DNA of 64,000 bases from WTAW01 sp964406575 (GTDB taxonomy: Bacteria > Acidobacteriota > Aminicenantia > Aminicenantales > Aminicenantaceae): assembly GCA_964406575.1 (NCBI GenBank), contig CAYOSH010000014.1, positions 40,528 to 104,527 of the forward strand. Direction: 5' to 3'. The notes beneath the pieces were generated by a model that did not search any database, was not told the origin of the DNA, and was given only the letters and a program-made list of their open reading frames with translations. The position numbers were made by a program, and so were the translations under genes. The stretch's first letter is position 1. Each line of letters opens with the position of its first letter. Below are positions 27,403 through 35,558 of the stretch, piece by piece.

Positions 27403-28920
27403 TCATAGCCTTCTCGAAAAGTTATCCAGCCTGCCTTGAAACTTCCAGCGGCTTATTTTTCTTCTGCTACTAGAGACGGAACGTGACTTGCTCTCCATAT
27501 AGGATTGGATACCCGCCGTGATCAAAGCAGCGATCTTTTCCTCACTCTGATCTCCATCCTCTTCCCTCTCGAGCGCTTCGATAAAATGTGTGTTGTAATT
27601 GCCGGAGAGAAATTGAGGATGGTGGAGAATGCGCATAAAAAACGGGATGGTGGTCTTGATACCGTAAATCTGGTATTCGGATAGCGCCCTCAGCATCCGC
27701 TGGACGGCCTCTCCTCTCGTTTCTCCCCATGCGATGAGTTTGGAAAGCAAGGGATCATACTCCAGGGGCACATCGTATCCCTCATAGGTCCCGTTGTCAT
27801 ATCTGACACCGATTCCCCCGGAAGGGGCACGAAGGTATGTGATCCTGCCCGGAGAGGGCATAAAATCATTATCAGGATCTTCGGCGTATATCCGACACTG
27901 GATGGCACTGCCTCTGGGAGTGATATCCTCTTGCCGAAACTTCAAAGGTTTCCCAAAGGCGATTTCCAACTGACATTTAACGAGATCGATTCCCGTAACC
28001 ATCTCAGTCACAGGATGTTCCACTTGGAGCCGTGTATTCATCTCTAAGAAGTAAAAATTTCTGTTTTTGTCCATGATAAATTCCACAGTCCCAGCGTTTC
28101 TGTAGTTAACAGCTTTTGCTGCCCGAACGGCAAGCCTACCCATTTCATGTCGGGTCCTATCGTCTAAGAATGGGGAAGGTGTCTCTTCCAGAACTTTCTG
28201 ATACCGCCGCTGGATAGAGCATTCTCTCTCGCCAAGATAGACAATATTTCCAAATTGATCAGCCAGGATCTGAATCTCGATGTGATGGGGCTCTTCGATG
28301 TACTTTTCCATATAAACTGAGGGATCGTCGAAGCTTGATTGAGCCTCTGACCTGGCCAGCCGAAAAGAGGAGACAAGTTCCTCCCTCTTCCTCACCAACC
28401 TTAAACCTTTGCCGCCTCCGCCGGATGCAGCCTTCAGGAGTACTGGGAATCCTATTTTTTCAGCTTCCTCTACAAGTTTTTTTTCATCGGAAATGGCTTG
28501 GAGTGTTCCCGGGATGATCGGAACCCCTGCCTCCATCATTTTTGAGCGTGAGGTTGTCTTTTTTCCCATGATATCCATAGGTAAAGACGGAGGTCCGATA
28601 AAAACGATATTTTCCTCTTCACAGCGATGCACAAATTCAGAGTTCTCTGCTAAAAAACCATACCCTGGATGCAGAGCATCTACCCCACTGCCTTTGGCAA
28701 TAGTGATAATCTTATCGATATTGAGATAGCTAGCTGCCGGACTTGCTTCCCCCAACAAGTAAGCCTCATCTGCCAGCCTCACATGGAGCGCTTTTCTATC
28801 AACATCAGAAAAAACAGCCACAGAGACGATCCCCATTTCACGACAAGCACGTATGAGCCTGACGGCTATTTCACCCCTGTTCGCGATCAATACTTTTTTA
28901 AACATTTCAGGTGGATTCAT
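27403..28920 (-). CDS. Biotin carboxylase subunit of an acyl-CoA carboxylase
   Basis: This subunit carboxylates biotin on the carrier protein using ATP and bicarbonate. The 505-residue protein has the N-terminal domain (FKKVLIANRGEIAVRLIRAC), the ATP-grasp glycine loop AASGGGGKGLRLV, the active-site segment EMNTRLQVEHPVTE and the C-terminal carboxylase domain. The last 35 residues, Ser/Arg-rich and basic (SKSRSVSSSRRKISRWK), extend beyond a standard AccC of about 450. The start is ATG 28920 or ATG 28905 (MFKKV). It lies between the carboxyltransferase (76-base gap) and BCCP genes, so it belongs to a dedicated acyl-CoA carboxylase rather than the AccABCD set. Confidence 0.93.
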   Translation of the reverse strand: MNPPEMFKKVLIANRGEIAVRLIRACREMGIVSVAVFSDVDRKALHVRLADEAYLLGEASPAASYLNIDKIITIAKGSGVDALHPGYGFLAENSEFVHRCEEENIVFIGPPSLPMDIMGKKTTSRSKMMEAGVPIIPGTLQAISDEKKLVEEAEKIGFPVLLKAASGGGGKGLRLVRKREELVSSFRLARSEAQSSFDDPSVYMEKYIEEPHHIEIQILADQFGNIVYLGERECSIQRRYQKVLEETPSPFLDDRTRHEMGRLAVRAAKAVNYRNAGTVEFIMDKNRNFYFLEMNTRLQVEHPVTEMVTGIDLVKCQLEIAFGKPLKFRQEDITPRGSAIQCRIYAEDPDNDFMPSPGRITYLRAPSGGIGVRYDNGTYEGYDVPLEYDPLLSKLIAWGETRGEAVQRMLRALSEYQIYGIKTTIPFFMRILHHPQFLSGNYNTHFIEALEREEDGDQSEEKIAALITAGIQSYMESKSRSVSSSRRKISRWKFQGRLDNFSRRL

Positions 28921-28996
28921 CTCGTATTAAATGCAAATTGTTCAGATCATGAGGATGTCCATTTGTCATGATTAATTTAAACCTATGGCTTACTCG

Positions 28997-30547
28997 TCAA
29001 AGGGGAATATTCCCATGTTTTTTGGGCGGATTTTGATCTCTCTTAGTTTCAAGCATTCTCAAGGCGGCAATGAGTTTGGGACGTGTGAACTTGGGCTCGA
29101 TGATCTCATCGCAGTATCCTCTCTCGCATGCGATGTACGGATTAGCAAATTTTTCCCTGAACTCATCTATTTTTTTCTTCCGGATCTTATCTGAATCCTT
29201 CGCACCGTTGAGCTCTCTTTTGTAAACGATATTCACAGCGCCTTCTGGCCCCATCACGGCAATCTCAGCTGTAGGATAGACATAATTCACATCTGCACGG
29301 ATATGCTTGGATGCCATAACACAATACGCGCCCCCATAGGCTTTCCGAGTAATAATGGTGATTTTTGGCACAGTGGCTTCAGCGTATGCATAGAGCAGTT
29401 TTGCGCCGTGACGGATAATGCCACCATGTTCCTGTGCGACACCCGGTAAAAAACCAGGGACATCTTCAAAAGTGATGAGAGGGATGTTGAACGCATCACA
29501 GAATCGAACGAACCGCGCAGCTTTATCAGATGAATTGATATCGAGGACACCAGCCAGATGGTCGGGCTGATTGGCAATAATGGCAACAGGCTTGCCATCC
29601 AAACGGCCAAACCCGATGACGATATTTTTGGCATAGAACTCCTGGACTTCGAAGAAATAATTGTCATCCAGCACTTCCCGAATGATATTTCTGATATCAT
29701 AGGGCTGGTTGGGGTCATCCGGAACCATGGTATTCAAATCATCATTCACGCGATCGGGCGGGTCAGAGGTTTCTCTTTCAGGAGGATCTTCCATATTGTT
29801 GTCTGGAATGAAGGACAACAACTCACGGATCAGCAGGAATGTCTGTTTTTCATTCTCTGCGGAGAAGTGGGCCACGCCACTGAGTGTGTTGTGTGTTTCT
29901 GCGCCTCCAAGTTCCTCCATGGTCACGTCTTCATGTGTGACGGCCTTGATTACATCCGGACCTGTGATGAACATGTTGCTGATCCCTTTAGTCATGATCG
30001 TAAAATCGGTAATCGCAGGAGAATAGACAGCTCCTCCTGCACATGGGCCCATGATCGCTGAGATCTGGGGAATAACCCCGGAAGCGAGGACATTCCTCAA
30101 AAATATTTCTGCGTAGCTGGCAAGGCTTGCCACACCTTCTTGAATCCTTGCGCCACCCGAGTCGTTAAGGCCGATCAGGGGCGTTCCGCTTTTCATAGCC
30201 AGGTCCATGATCTTACAGATCTTGGCTCCGTAAGTTTCGCTCAGTGAACCGCCAAACACGGTAAAATCCTGTGCAAAGACAAAAACAGTACGGCCATCGA
30301 TCCTCCCATATCCCGTCACAACCCCGTCACCGTAAATTTTTTTCTCTTCCATGCCGAAGTCAAAACAACGATGGACGACAAGCTTGTCCATCTCCTGAAA
30401 AGACCCTTCATCCAGAAGAAGCATAATTCTTTCTCGAGCTGTAAGCCTTCCCTCTGCATGCCGTTTTTTTATCCTCTCCTCACCTCCACCTAATTCGGCA
30501 AGATGGTGCCTTCGATTGACTTCTTCCAGTTTTTTGTCGACACTCAT
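28997..30547 (-). CDS. Acyl-CoA carboxylase carboxyltransferase subunit (propionyl-CoA carboxylase beta / MmdA-like)
   Basis: This 516-residue protein has the fused N- and C-terminal carboxyltransferase domains seen in PccB and in the alpha subunit of methylmalonyl-CoA decarboxylase. Conserved pieces are RHAEGRLTARERI near the start, GGSLSETYGAKICKIMDLA, SGGARIQEGVASLASYAEIF, MGPCAGGAVYSPAITDF and FEDVPGFLPGVAQEHGGIIR. It moves CO2 from carboxybiotin to propionyl-CoA or a similar acyl-CoA (or in reverse). No sodium-pumping membrane subunit is nearby, which favours a soluble carboxylase. It follows the transaldolase-like gene by 11 bases and precedes the biotin carboxylase gene. Confidence 0.92.
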   Translation of the reverse strand: MSVDKKLEEVNRRHHLAELGGGEERIKKRHAEGRLTARERIMLLLDEGSFQEMDKLVVHRCFDFGMEEKKIYGDGVVTGYGRIDGRTVFVFAQDFTVFGGSLSETYGAKICKIMDLAMKSGTPLIGLNDSGGARIQEGVASLASYAEIFLRNVLASGVIPQISAIMGPCAGGAVYSPAITDFTIMTKGISNMFITGPDVIKAVTHEDVTMEELGGAETHNTLSGVAHFSAENEKQTFLLIRELLSFIPDNNMEDPPERETSDPPDRVNDDLNTMVPDDPNQPYDIRNIIREVLDDNYFFEVQEFYAKNIVIGFGRLDGKPVAIIANQPDHLAGVLDINSSDKAARFVRFCDAFNIPLITFEDVPGFLPGVAQEHGGIIRHGAKLLYAYAEATVPKITIITRKAYGGAYCVMASKHIRADVNYVYPTAEIAVMGPEGAVNIVYKRELNGAKDSDKIRKKKIDEFREKFANPYIACERGYCDEIIEPKFTRPKLIAALRMLETKRDQNPPKKHGNIPL

Positions 30548-30558
30548 TTTTTACCCGC

Positions 30559-31206
30559 TCAGTCGAGCTTGACTTTTTTCCAGTCGTTCAAGAATTTTTC
30601 CATCCCAATATCAGTCAAGGGATGTTTGACCAATTTTTCCAGTGAAGAGAAGGGCATGGTGGCGATATCCGCTCCCATCAACGCAGCCTCGACAACATGG
30701 AGGGGATGCCTTATACTCGCGACAATCACTTCTGTTTCAATTCCATAATTGTCATAGATTGTAATGATCTGGTCAACCAGGTCCATCCCGTCGTGAGAGA
30801 TATCATCCAAACGTCCGACAAACGGGCTGACGAACCTTGCCCCGGCTTTTGCAGCAAGAAGAGCCTGGGAGGGAGAAAAGATTAAGGTGGTGTTGACATC
30901 GATTCCCTCTTTGGCCAAGGATTTTATGGCTTTCAGTCCCTCCAAACAAATCGGCACTTTTACGACCACGTTGTCGGCGAGCAAAGCCAAGTTCCTTGCT
31001 TCTTCGATGATATCTTCAGCTTTGGTGGAAACGCTTTCAACACTCACTGGGCCTGGAACAGTGCGGCAGATCTCTTTGATCAATTCTTCGAACTTCATGT
31101 TTTCTTTCGAGATCAATGTGGGGTTGGTTGTAACTCCGTCGATAATCCCCCAGCTTACAGCCTCCTTGATCTGGCCTAAATTTGCCGTATCCAAGAAAAA
31201 CTGCAT
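30559..31206 (-). CDS. Transaldolase / fructose-6-phosphate aldolase family protein
   Basis: This protein of about 215 residues is a short (type 4) transaldolase-like enzyme. It begins MQFFLDTANLGQIKEAVSWG and contains GVTTNPTLISKE, VVVKVPICLEGLKAIKSL (the Schiff-base lysine lies in this VKVP region) and NTTLIFSPSQALLAAKAGA. Family members either transfer dihydroxyacetone units (transaldolase) or split fructose-6-phosphate; sequence alone does not decide. ATG 31206 has AGGAGG five bases upstream, better than the GTG before it. It lies in the hslV-BCCP operon, after the FAH-family gene. Confidence 0.92.
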   Translation of the reverse strand: MQFFLDTANLGQIKEAVSWGIIDGVTTNPTLISKENMKFEELIKEICRTVPGPVSVESVSTKAEDIIEEARNLALLADNVVVKVPICLEGLKAIKSLAKEGIDVNTTLIFSPSQALLAAKAGARFVSPFVGRLDDISHDGMDLVDQIITIYDNYGIETEVIVASIRHPLHVVEAALMGADIATMPFSSLEKLVKHPLTDIGMEKFLNDWKKVKLD

Positions 31207-31289
31207 GTTCACCTCCTGATCGTGTTTATATTTTTATCACGTTTTTCTGCTACAAACCAAATATTCAGAATTCCCGAATTAATGCTGTA

Positions 31290-32054
31290 TTATTTAATTT
31301 TCAGCACTTTGCTGGAAAGCACCCCAATTCCATCAATCTGGACATCCACACGGTCTCCAGGGATCAGCGGCCCTATACCTGCCGGTGTCCCCGTGGCAAT
31401 AATGTCGCCCGGCTTGAGCGTCATAATCTGGGAGATGAACCTGACGAGATACGGAATGGAAAAAATCAGATTCTTCGTGTTTGCGGACTGCTTAAGCTTT
31501 CCATTCACAAATGTTTTTAACCTGAGAGCAGAAGGATCGATCTCTGTGGCGATACATGGACCGACGGCCGCAAACGTATCAAATGATTTTCCTCGCGTAA
31601 ATTGCACATCCTTGCGCTGCAAATCCCGGGCAGTAACATCGTTAAAACACGTGTATCCGAGAATATGGGCCTGGATATTATCACTTTCTGTCAAAAGCCG
31701 GGCTTTTTTTCGGATGACCACAGCCAGTTCTCCCTCATAATCCACCCGTTTGGACATGCTGGGGTAGATGATGATCTCATTTGGCCCTATCAAAGCAGAT
31801 GGGGGCTTGAGAAATATCAAGGGTTCCTCTGGAAGCGGCTTTCCCATTTCAGCAGCATGGTCCTTGTAATTGCGCCCGATGGCCACAATCTTTGAAGGTT
31901 TCACAGGAGGGAGCAGCAAGACATCGCTAATGGGAATACCTTTTTCACCAACCTGAAACTTTCCATAAATGGATCCTGCTATAGGATAAAGGTGTTCCTC
32001 TTGCAACACTCCGTGCATCGATTTGTTCTTGTGCTTATATCGGTAGATCTTCAC
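31290..32054 (-). CDS. Fumarylacetoacetate hydrolase (FAH) family protein
   Basis: The 254-residue protein has the FAH catalytic domain: VAIGRNYKDHAAEMG, the metal-binding acids in YEGELAVVIRKKA, YTCFNDVTARDLQRKD and the ending region TGTPAGIGPLIPGD. The family includes 2-hydroxyhepta-2,4-diene-1,7-dioate isomerases, acylpyruvases and oxaloacetate decarboxylases or tautomerases. General acylpyruvate or oxaloacetate housekeeping is a reasonable guess for a gene in this setting, but that is inference. Its ATG overlaps the stop of the upstream FN3 lipoprotein gene (ATGA), so they are probably translationally coupled. Confidence 0.88.
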   Translation of the reverse strand: MKIYRYKHKNKSMHGVLQEEHLYPIAGSIYGKFQVGEKGIPISDVLLLPPVKPSKIVAIGRNYKDHAAEMGKPLPEEPLIFLKPPSALIGPNEIIIYPSMSKRVDYEGELAVVIRKKARLLTESDNIQAHILGYTCFNDVTARDLQRKDVQFTRGKSFDTFAAVGPCIATEIDPSALRLKTFVNGKLKQSANTKNLIFSIPYLVRFISQIMTLKPGDIIATGTPAGIGPLIPGDRVDVQIDGIGVLSSKVLKIK

Positions 32055-33151
32055 AGTTCATCTCTCCCCAAATTTACAGATACGACCTTAGATTTTTGGC
32101 TTTCATTCCCGAACTCATCCAATGCAGTAATAGCATAATGGTATATTCTGTTCTTTTCAACCTTGGAATCAAGATAGACATTCTCAGGAATGATTTCTGT
32201 CAAAACGGTAAAGGCCTCCTCGCGATCGCTTTTCCGCCATACTCTATATCCAGCCAGATCCATCTCTTTATTCGCATCCCAACTCAGGGAAATCAAGCGT
32301 TCACCGGCAATGGCCACTAAGCCGGTAGGCGCAGCAGGGACAAGAGTGTCTTGTGTCAAAACTTCTGCCACTTCCGAGTTCTCGCTCTCGAGAAACGGAG
32401 AAGATTTTGTGGCAGAGGCTCTGATAGTGTAACGATATGTCACATTGAAGAGAAAATTACTATCCACAAACTGTGTTCCCTCGATCAAGACCGTGTTGAT
32501 CCGGTGAAATTCCTCATTTTCGGACTCCCTGTAGACGTTGTATCCCCCCACATTAGGAGGTGTGGTTTGATCGATATTCTTCTCTGGTGGTTGCCATTCG
32601 ATTACAACACTGTTTTCGTGCATTACGGCACGGGGCTCGAGCGGGGGGAGCGGAACCGGACTGGGAAGCAGCGGTGTTAATGAAGAGAAGCCCGATTCTT
32701 TATTCTTCCTGTCTTTGACCTTCAACCCAAAAACAAAGACCATTCGAGACAACTCTTCTGGGGACAGTTTGTAGACATATTCCAGAGTTTCAGTCAAATC
32801 TCCGCCGGGAACTTGATATTCGGCAAAATTCTGTTGTTTTATCGTCTCAATAAGTGACGCCTTGCTCTCAAAATTTTCTTCTGTGAGTGCTTCCTGTTGC
32901 TTTGCCAATTCTTTTTCAACCTTGATCAGCCAGACTTCTATCAGGATATCCCCTTCTATAGGATTTCCATCCATGTATGAAGTGGGATTGCTCCACTGGA
33001 GCACGATCGCATTTCCTCTCTGAAAGACCTTAAGGTCTTTGACCTTCTGGGGAACTTTAACAAGGGGAGGATAGATGGGTCCCCGCTTTCCACAAAAAAT
33101 GGCGGTTAGAACAAGGATGGATAATGTAAAAGAAAGAATGCTTCTTTTCAT
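32051..33151 (-). CDS. Lipoprotein with fibronectin type III domains
   Basis: The protein (about 366 residues) starts MKRSILSFTLSILVLTAIFC; the hydrophobic stretch ending in a cysteine is a lipoprotein signal with the lipidated Cys at residue 20, followed by GKRGPIYPP. Three fibronectin type III-like segments follow, seen as KVFQRGNAIVLQWSNP, AVMHENSVVIEWQPPE and ERLISLSWDANKEMDLAGYR. The last two end with YRYTIRA and YHYAITALDEFGNES. It is probably an envelope protein that binds other proteins or polymers. The start at 33151 is 7 bases after the hslU stop; the frame is open upstream to 33220 but would overlap hslU. The role is unknown. Confidence 0.82.
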   Translation of the reverse strand: MKRSILSFTLSILVLTAIFCGKRGPIYPPLVKVPQKVKDLKVFQRGNAIVLQWSNPTSYMDGNPIEGDILIEVWLIKVEKELAKQQEALTEENFESKASLIETIKQQNFAEYQVPGGDLTETLEYVYKLSPEELSRMVFVFGLKVKDRKNKESGFSSLTPLLPSPVPLPPLEPRAVMHENSVVIEWQPPEKNIDQTTPPNVGGYNVYRESENEEFHRINTVLIEGTQFVDSNFLFNVTYRYTIRASATKSSPFLESENSEVAEVLTQDTLVPAAPTGLVAIAGERLISLSWDANKEMDLAGYRVWRKSDREEAFTVLTEIIPENVYLDSKVEKNRIYHYAITALDEFGNESQKSKVVSVNLGRDEL

Positions 33152-33158
33152 CAACAGG

Positions 33159-34550
33159 TTAAAGGATGAATCGACTGAGGTCTTCGTCTTCGATGATGTC
33201 TTTGAGTTGAGCTTGGACATATTTTTTGTCGATAGCGATTTTTTTCTTTTTGATGTTTGGCGCAGAGAACGAAATGTCTTCCATGACTTTTTCCATGATC
33301 GTGTGAAGACGTCGGGCTCCGATATTCTCGTTCACATCGTTCACTTTCTCCGCAAGCTCTGCAATCTCCTCGATGGCATCATCGGTAAAGGTAATATTTA
33401 CGCCTTCTGTTCCTAGAAGGGCTGTGTATTGCTTGATCAAAGCATGTTCAGGCTCTGTCAAGATCTTCACAAAATCCTTCTTATCCAATGAGGAGAGTTC
33501 GACACGAATAGGGAAACGGCCCTGGAGTTCCGGGATGAGGTCAGAAGGCCTCGAGACATGAAAAGCTCCGGCACCGATAAAAAGAATATGATCCGTCCTC
33601 ACTAATCCATAACGGGTGTTCACAGTGGTCCCCTCGATGATTGGCAGGAGATCTCTCTGCACCCCCTCTCGACTGACCTCAGGGCCATGGCCGGATTCAC
33701 GCCCAGATATTTTATCGACTTCATCCAAAAAAATGATCCCAGAGTGCTCAACCCGTTCCACAGCTAATCGAGAAACTTGTTCCATATCAATCAACTTTTT
33801 CTGTTCCTCTTCCAAGAGATAATCGCGCGCTTCACTGACTTTCATCTTCCTTCTTTTTGATTTGCCTCCACCCAAACCCGGAATGAGTTCCTGGATATGG
33901 ATTCCGATCTCCTCCACACCAGAGCTGGAAAAAATTTCAAAGGGAGAGGCCATTTTTTCTTTGACATCGATCTCGATAACTCTTTCTTCCAAATATCCTG
34001 AACGGAGTTGTATTCTCAATTTCTCCCGTGTCTCCTGAAACCGGTGGATCTCTTCTTCATTTGTCGCATCAGGTCGCCTTTTCATAGGAGGGAGGAGGAT
34101 ATCCAGTATCCTTTCTTCCACATGCCGCACCGCTTTATCTCTGACTTCTTCGACCTTCTCCTGCTGGACCATATCCACAGCCATCCTAACCAAATCCCTG
34201 ATCATGGATTCCACATCCCGACCGACATATCCGACTTCTGTAAATTTGCTGGCTTCGATTTTGAGAAAAGGAGAAAATGTCAACTTGGCCAGTCTCCGAG
34301 AAATCTCGGTTTTGCCCACACCTGTCGGCCCGATCATCAGAATATTCTTGGGAGCGATCTCATCCGCCAGCTCCGGAGGCAATTTCCTCCGACGGTAACG
34401 GTTTCGCAGGGCAATGGCGACCGCTTTTTTGGCGGCTTCCTGTCGGATGATATACTTGTCCAATTCAGCAACAATTTCCCGGGGAGTTAATTCTGTGTCT
34501 TTGTGTTCGATTCGGTTTTTTGTCAAAGATTCAGGCAGAACGATCGCCAT
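33159..34550 (-). CDS. hslU: HslU, ATPase subunit of the HslVU protease
   Basis: HslU is the AAA+ hexamer that unfolds substrates and feeds them to the HslV peptidase. The 463-residue protein has the N-terminal LTPREIVAELDKYIIRQ, Walker A GPTGVGKTEISRR, the inserted I domain (about 110-240), Walker B with IIFLDEVDKI, the arginine-finger region and a C-terminus ending DLSRFIL. The C-terminal tail docks into HslV. It starts directly after the hslV stop (TAG then ATG), the standard order. The I domain and length are normal. Confidence 0.97.
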   Translation of the reverse strand: MAIVLPESLTKNRIEHKDTELTPREIVAELDKYIIRQEAAKKAVAIALRNRYRRRKLPPELADEIAPKNILMIGPTGVGKTEISRRLAKLTFSPFLKIEASKFTEVGYVGRDVESMIRDLVRMAVDMVQQEKVEEVRDKAVRHVEERILDILLPPMKRRPDATNEEEIHRFQETREKLRIQLRSGYLEERVIEIDVKEKMASPFEIFSSSGVEEIGIHIQELIPGLGGGKSKRRKMKVSEARDYLLEEEQKKLIDMEQVSRLAVERVEHSGIIFLDEVDKISGRESGHGPEVSREGVQRDLLPIIEGTTVNTRYGLVRTDHILFIGAGAFHVSRPSDLIPELQGRFPIRVELSSLDKKDFVKILTEPEHALIKQYTALLGTEGVNITFTDDAIEEIAELAEKVNDVNENIGARRLHTIMEKVMEDISFSAPNIKKKKIAIDKKYVQAQLKDIIEDEDLSRFIL

Positions 34551-35093
34551 CTAGAGCTCCTCGATTGTGATATTCGCGTTGGTGTAAATACAGATCTCCG
34601 CGCTGATCTTCATGGCCTCTTTGGTCAAATCTTTGGCAGATAATTCCGTGTTTCTGATGAGTGCTCGAGCCGCGGCAAGGGCATAAGCCCCTCCCGAACC
34701 GATGGCTATGATACCATCGTCTGGTTCGACCACATCGCCTGTCCCAGAAATGAGAAAGGAATGTTTCTCATCCGACACAATGAGAAGTGCCTCCAAGCGT
34801 CTCAAGGATCTGTCCAAACGCCAATCCTTAGCAAGCTCGATAGCGGCTCGCGGAAGGTTTCCTCTGTATTCCTCCAACTTGGTCTCAAACCTGGAAAAAA
34901 GAGCAAAGGCATCAGATGTGGCCCCAGAAAATCCGGCAATAACTTTCCCTTTGTACAAAGTTCTGATCTTGTTGGCTTTCTGCTTTAACACTGTATCGCC
35001 AAGAGTCACTTGGCCATCGCCAGCAATGGCCACTTTGCCTTTATGGCGGACGCAGAGGATTGTTGTTCCTTTGATCATTTTTGTCTCTATCAT
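34551..35093 (-). CDS. hslV: HslV, peptidase subunit of the HslVU protease
   Basis: HslV is the proteasome-like threonine peptidase of HslVU. The catalytic threonine begins TTILCVRHKGKVAIAGDGQV, and the glycines of the SGAT and GSGGAYALAAARAL segments are conserved. The sequence predicts a short propeptide, MIETKMIKG, before the catalytic Thr10; many HslV proteins have only Met there. AAGGA lies five bases before ATG 35093; a second in-frame ATG (35078) would shorten the propeptide to four residues. It is the first gene of an eight-gene minus-strand operon. An AT-rich inverted repeat at 35239-35258 lies about 145 bases upstream. Confidence 0.96.
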   Translation of the reverse strand: MIETKMIKGTTILCVRHKGKVAIAGDGQVTLGDTVLKQKANKIRTLYKGKVIAGFSGATSDAFALFSRFETKLEEYRGNLPRAAIELAKDWRLDRSLRRLEALLIVSDEKHSFLISGTGDVVEPDDGIIAIGSGGAYALAAARALIRNTELSAKDLTKEAMKISAEICIYTNANITIEEL

Positions 35094-35238
35094 TGCTTTC
35101 CTTATGATAATTGATGCGCTCCTTTATTTCAACAAGTCCATAGTTTCAGATATCAGATTTATCAAAATAATTAACACTTTATTAATTCCAAAGCTGATAA
35201 AATGTCCTACTTTCAGGAATTTTCTAATTCGATCTATC

Positions 35239-35258
35239 ACATATATCAAAATATATGT
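35239..35258. promoter_or_regulatory. AT-rich 8-bp inverted repeat upstream of hslV
   Basis: ACATATAT-CAAA-ATATATGT is a perfect 8-bp inverted repeat in the divergent region between hslV and the GWxTD gene (35094-35558). It may be an operator or a structural hairpin. It has no T-run. Confidence 0.35.
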
Positions 35259-35366
35259 AACGGGAGGCGCTACAGAAAAGACTTGCATCATATCATCCTA
35301 GAAGCATTTCCAAATCCGTGATCGTATGAACACACGTTGCGTTTTTGGGACAACCGGACATCATTC

Positions 35367-35389
35367 ATCACGGAAATAAGGATGCTTAC
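35367..35389. repeat. Solitary MITE end
   Basis: The stretch from ATCACGGAAATAAGGATG to CTTAC matches the right inverted repeat of copy A, apart from its next-to-last base, with no left end or interior. Similar sequences GGGACAACC (35347) and GGGACAAAA (35390) lie on either side and could be a decayed target duplication. Confidence 0.6.
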
Positions 35390-35405
35390 GGGACAAAACT
35401 ATAAT

Positions 35406-35433
35406 TTGACTTATAAAATATATAGCCTATATT
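35406..35433 (+). promoter_or_regulatory. Promoter of the GWxTD-TPR gene
   Basis: TTGACT (35406-35411) and TATATT (35428-35433) are 16 bases apart, about 125 bases before the start codon. Confidence 0.55.
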
Positions 35434-35558
35434 TAAAAGGTGGACTCAAATATTTAGTCCATGAGGAGCAGAGAGTAAAAAGTGAGATACACAGAGGACA
35501 AGCTCATTGATTAGCCAGAAACACTCCTAGATAAAATTTGTTCCGAGGAGGGTATTCC

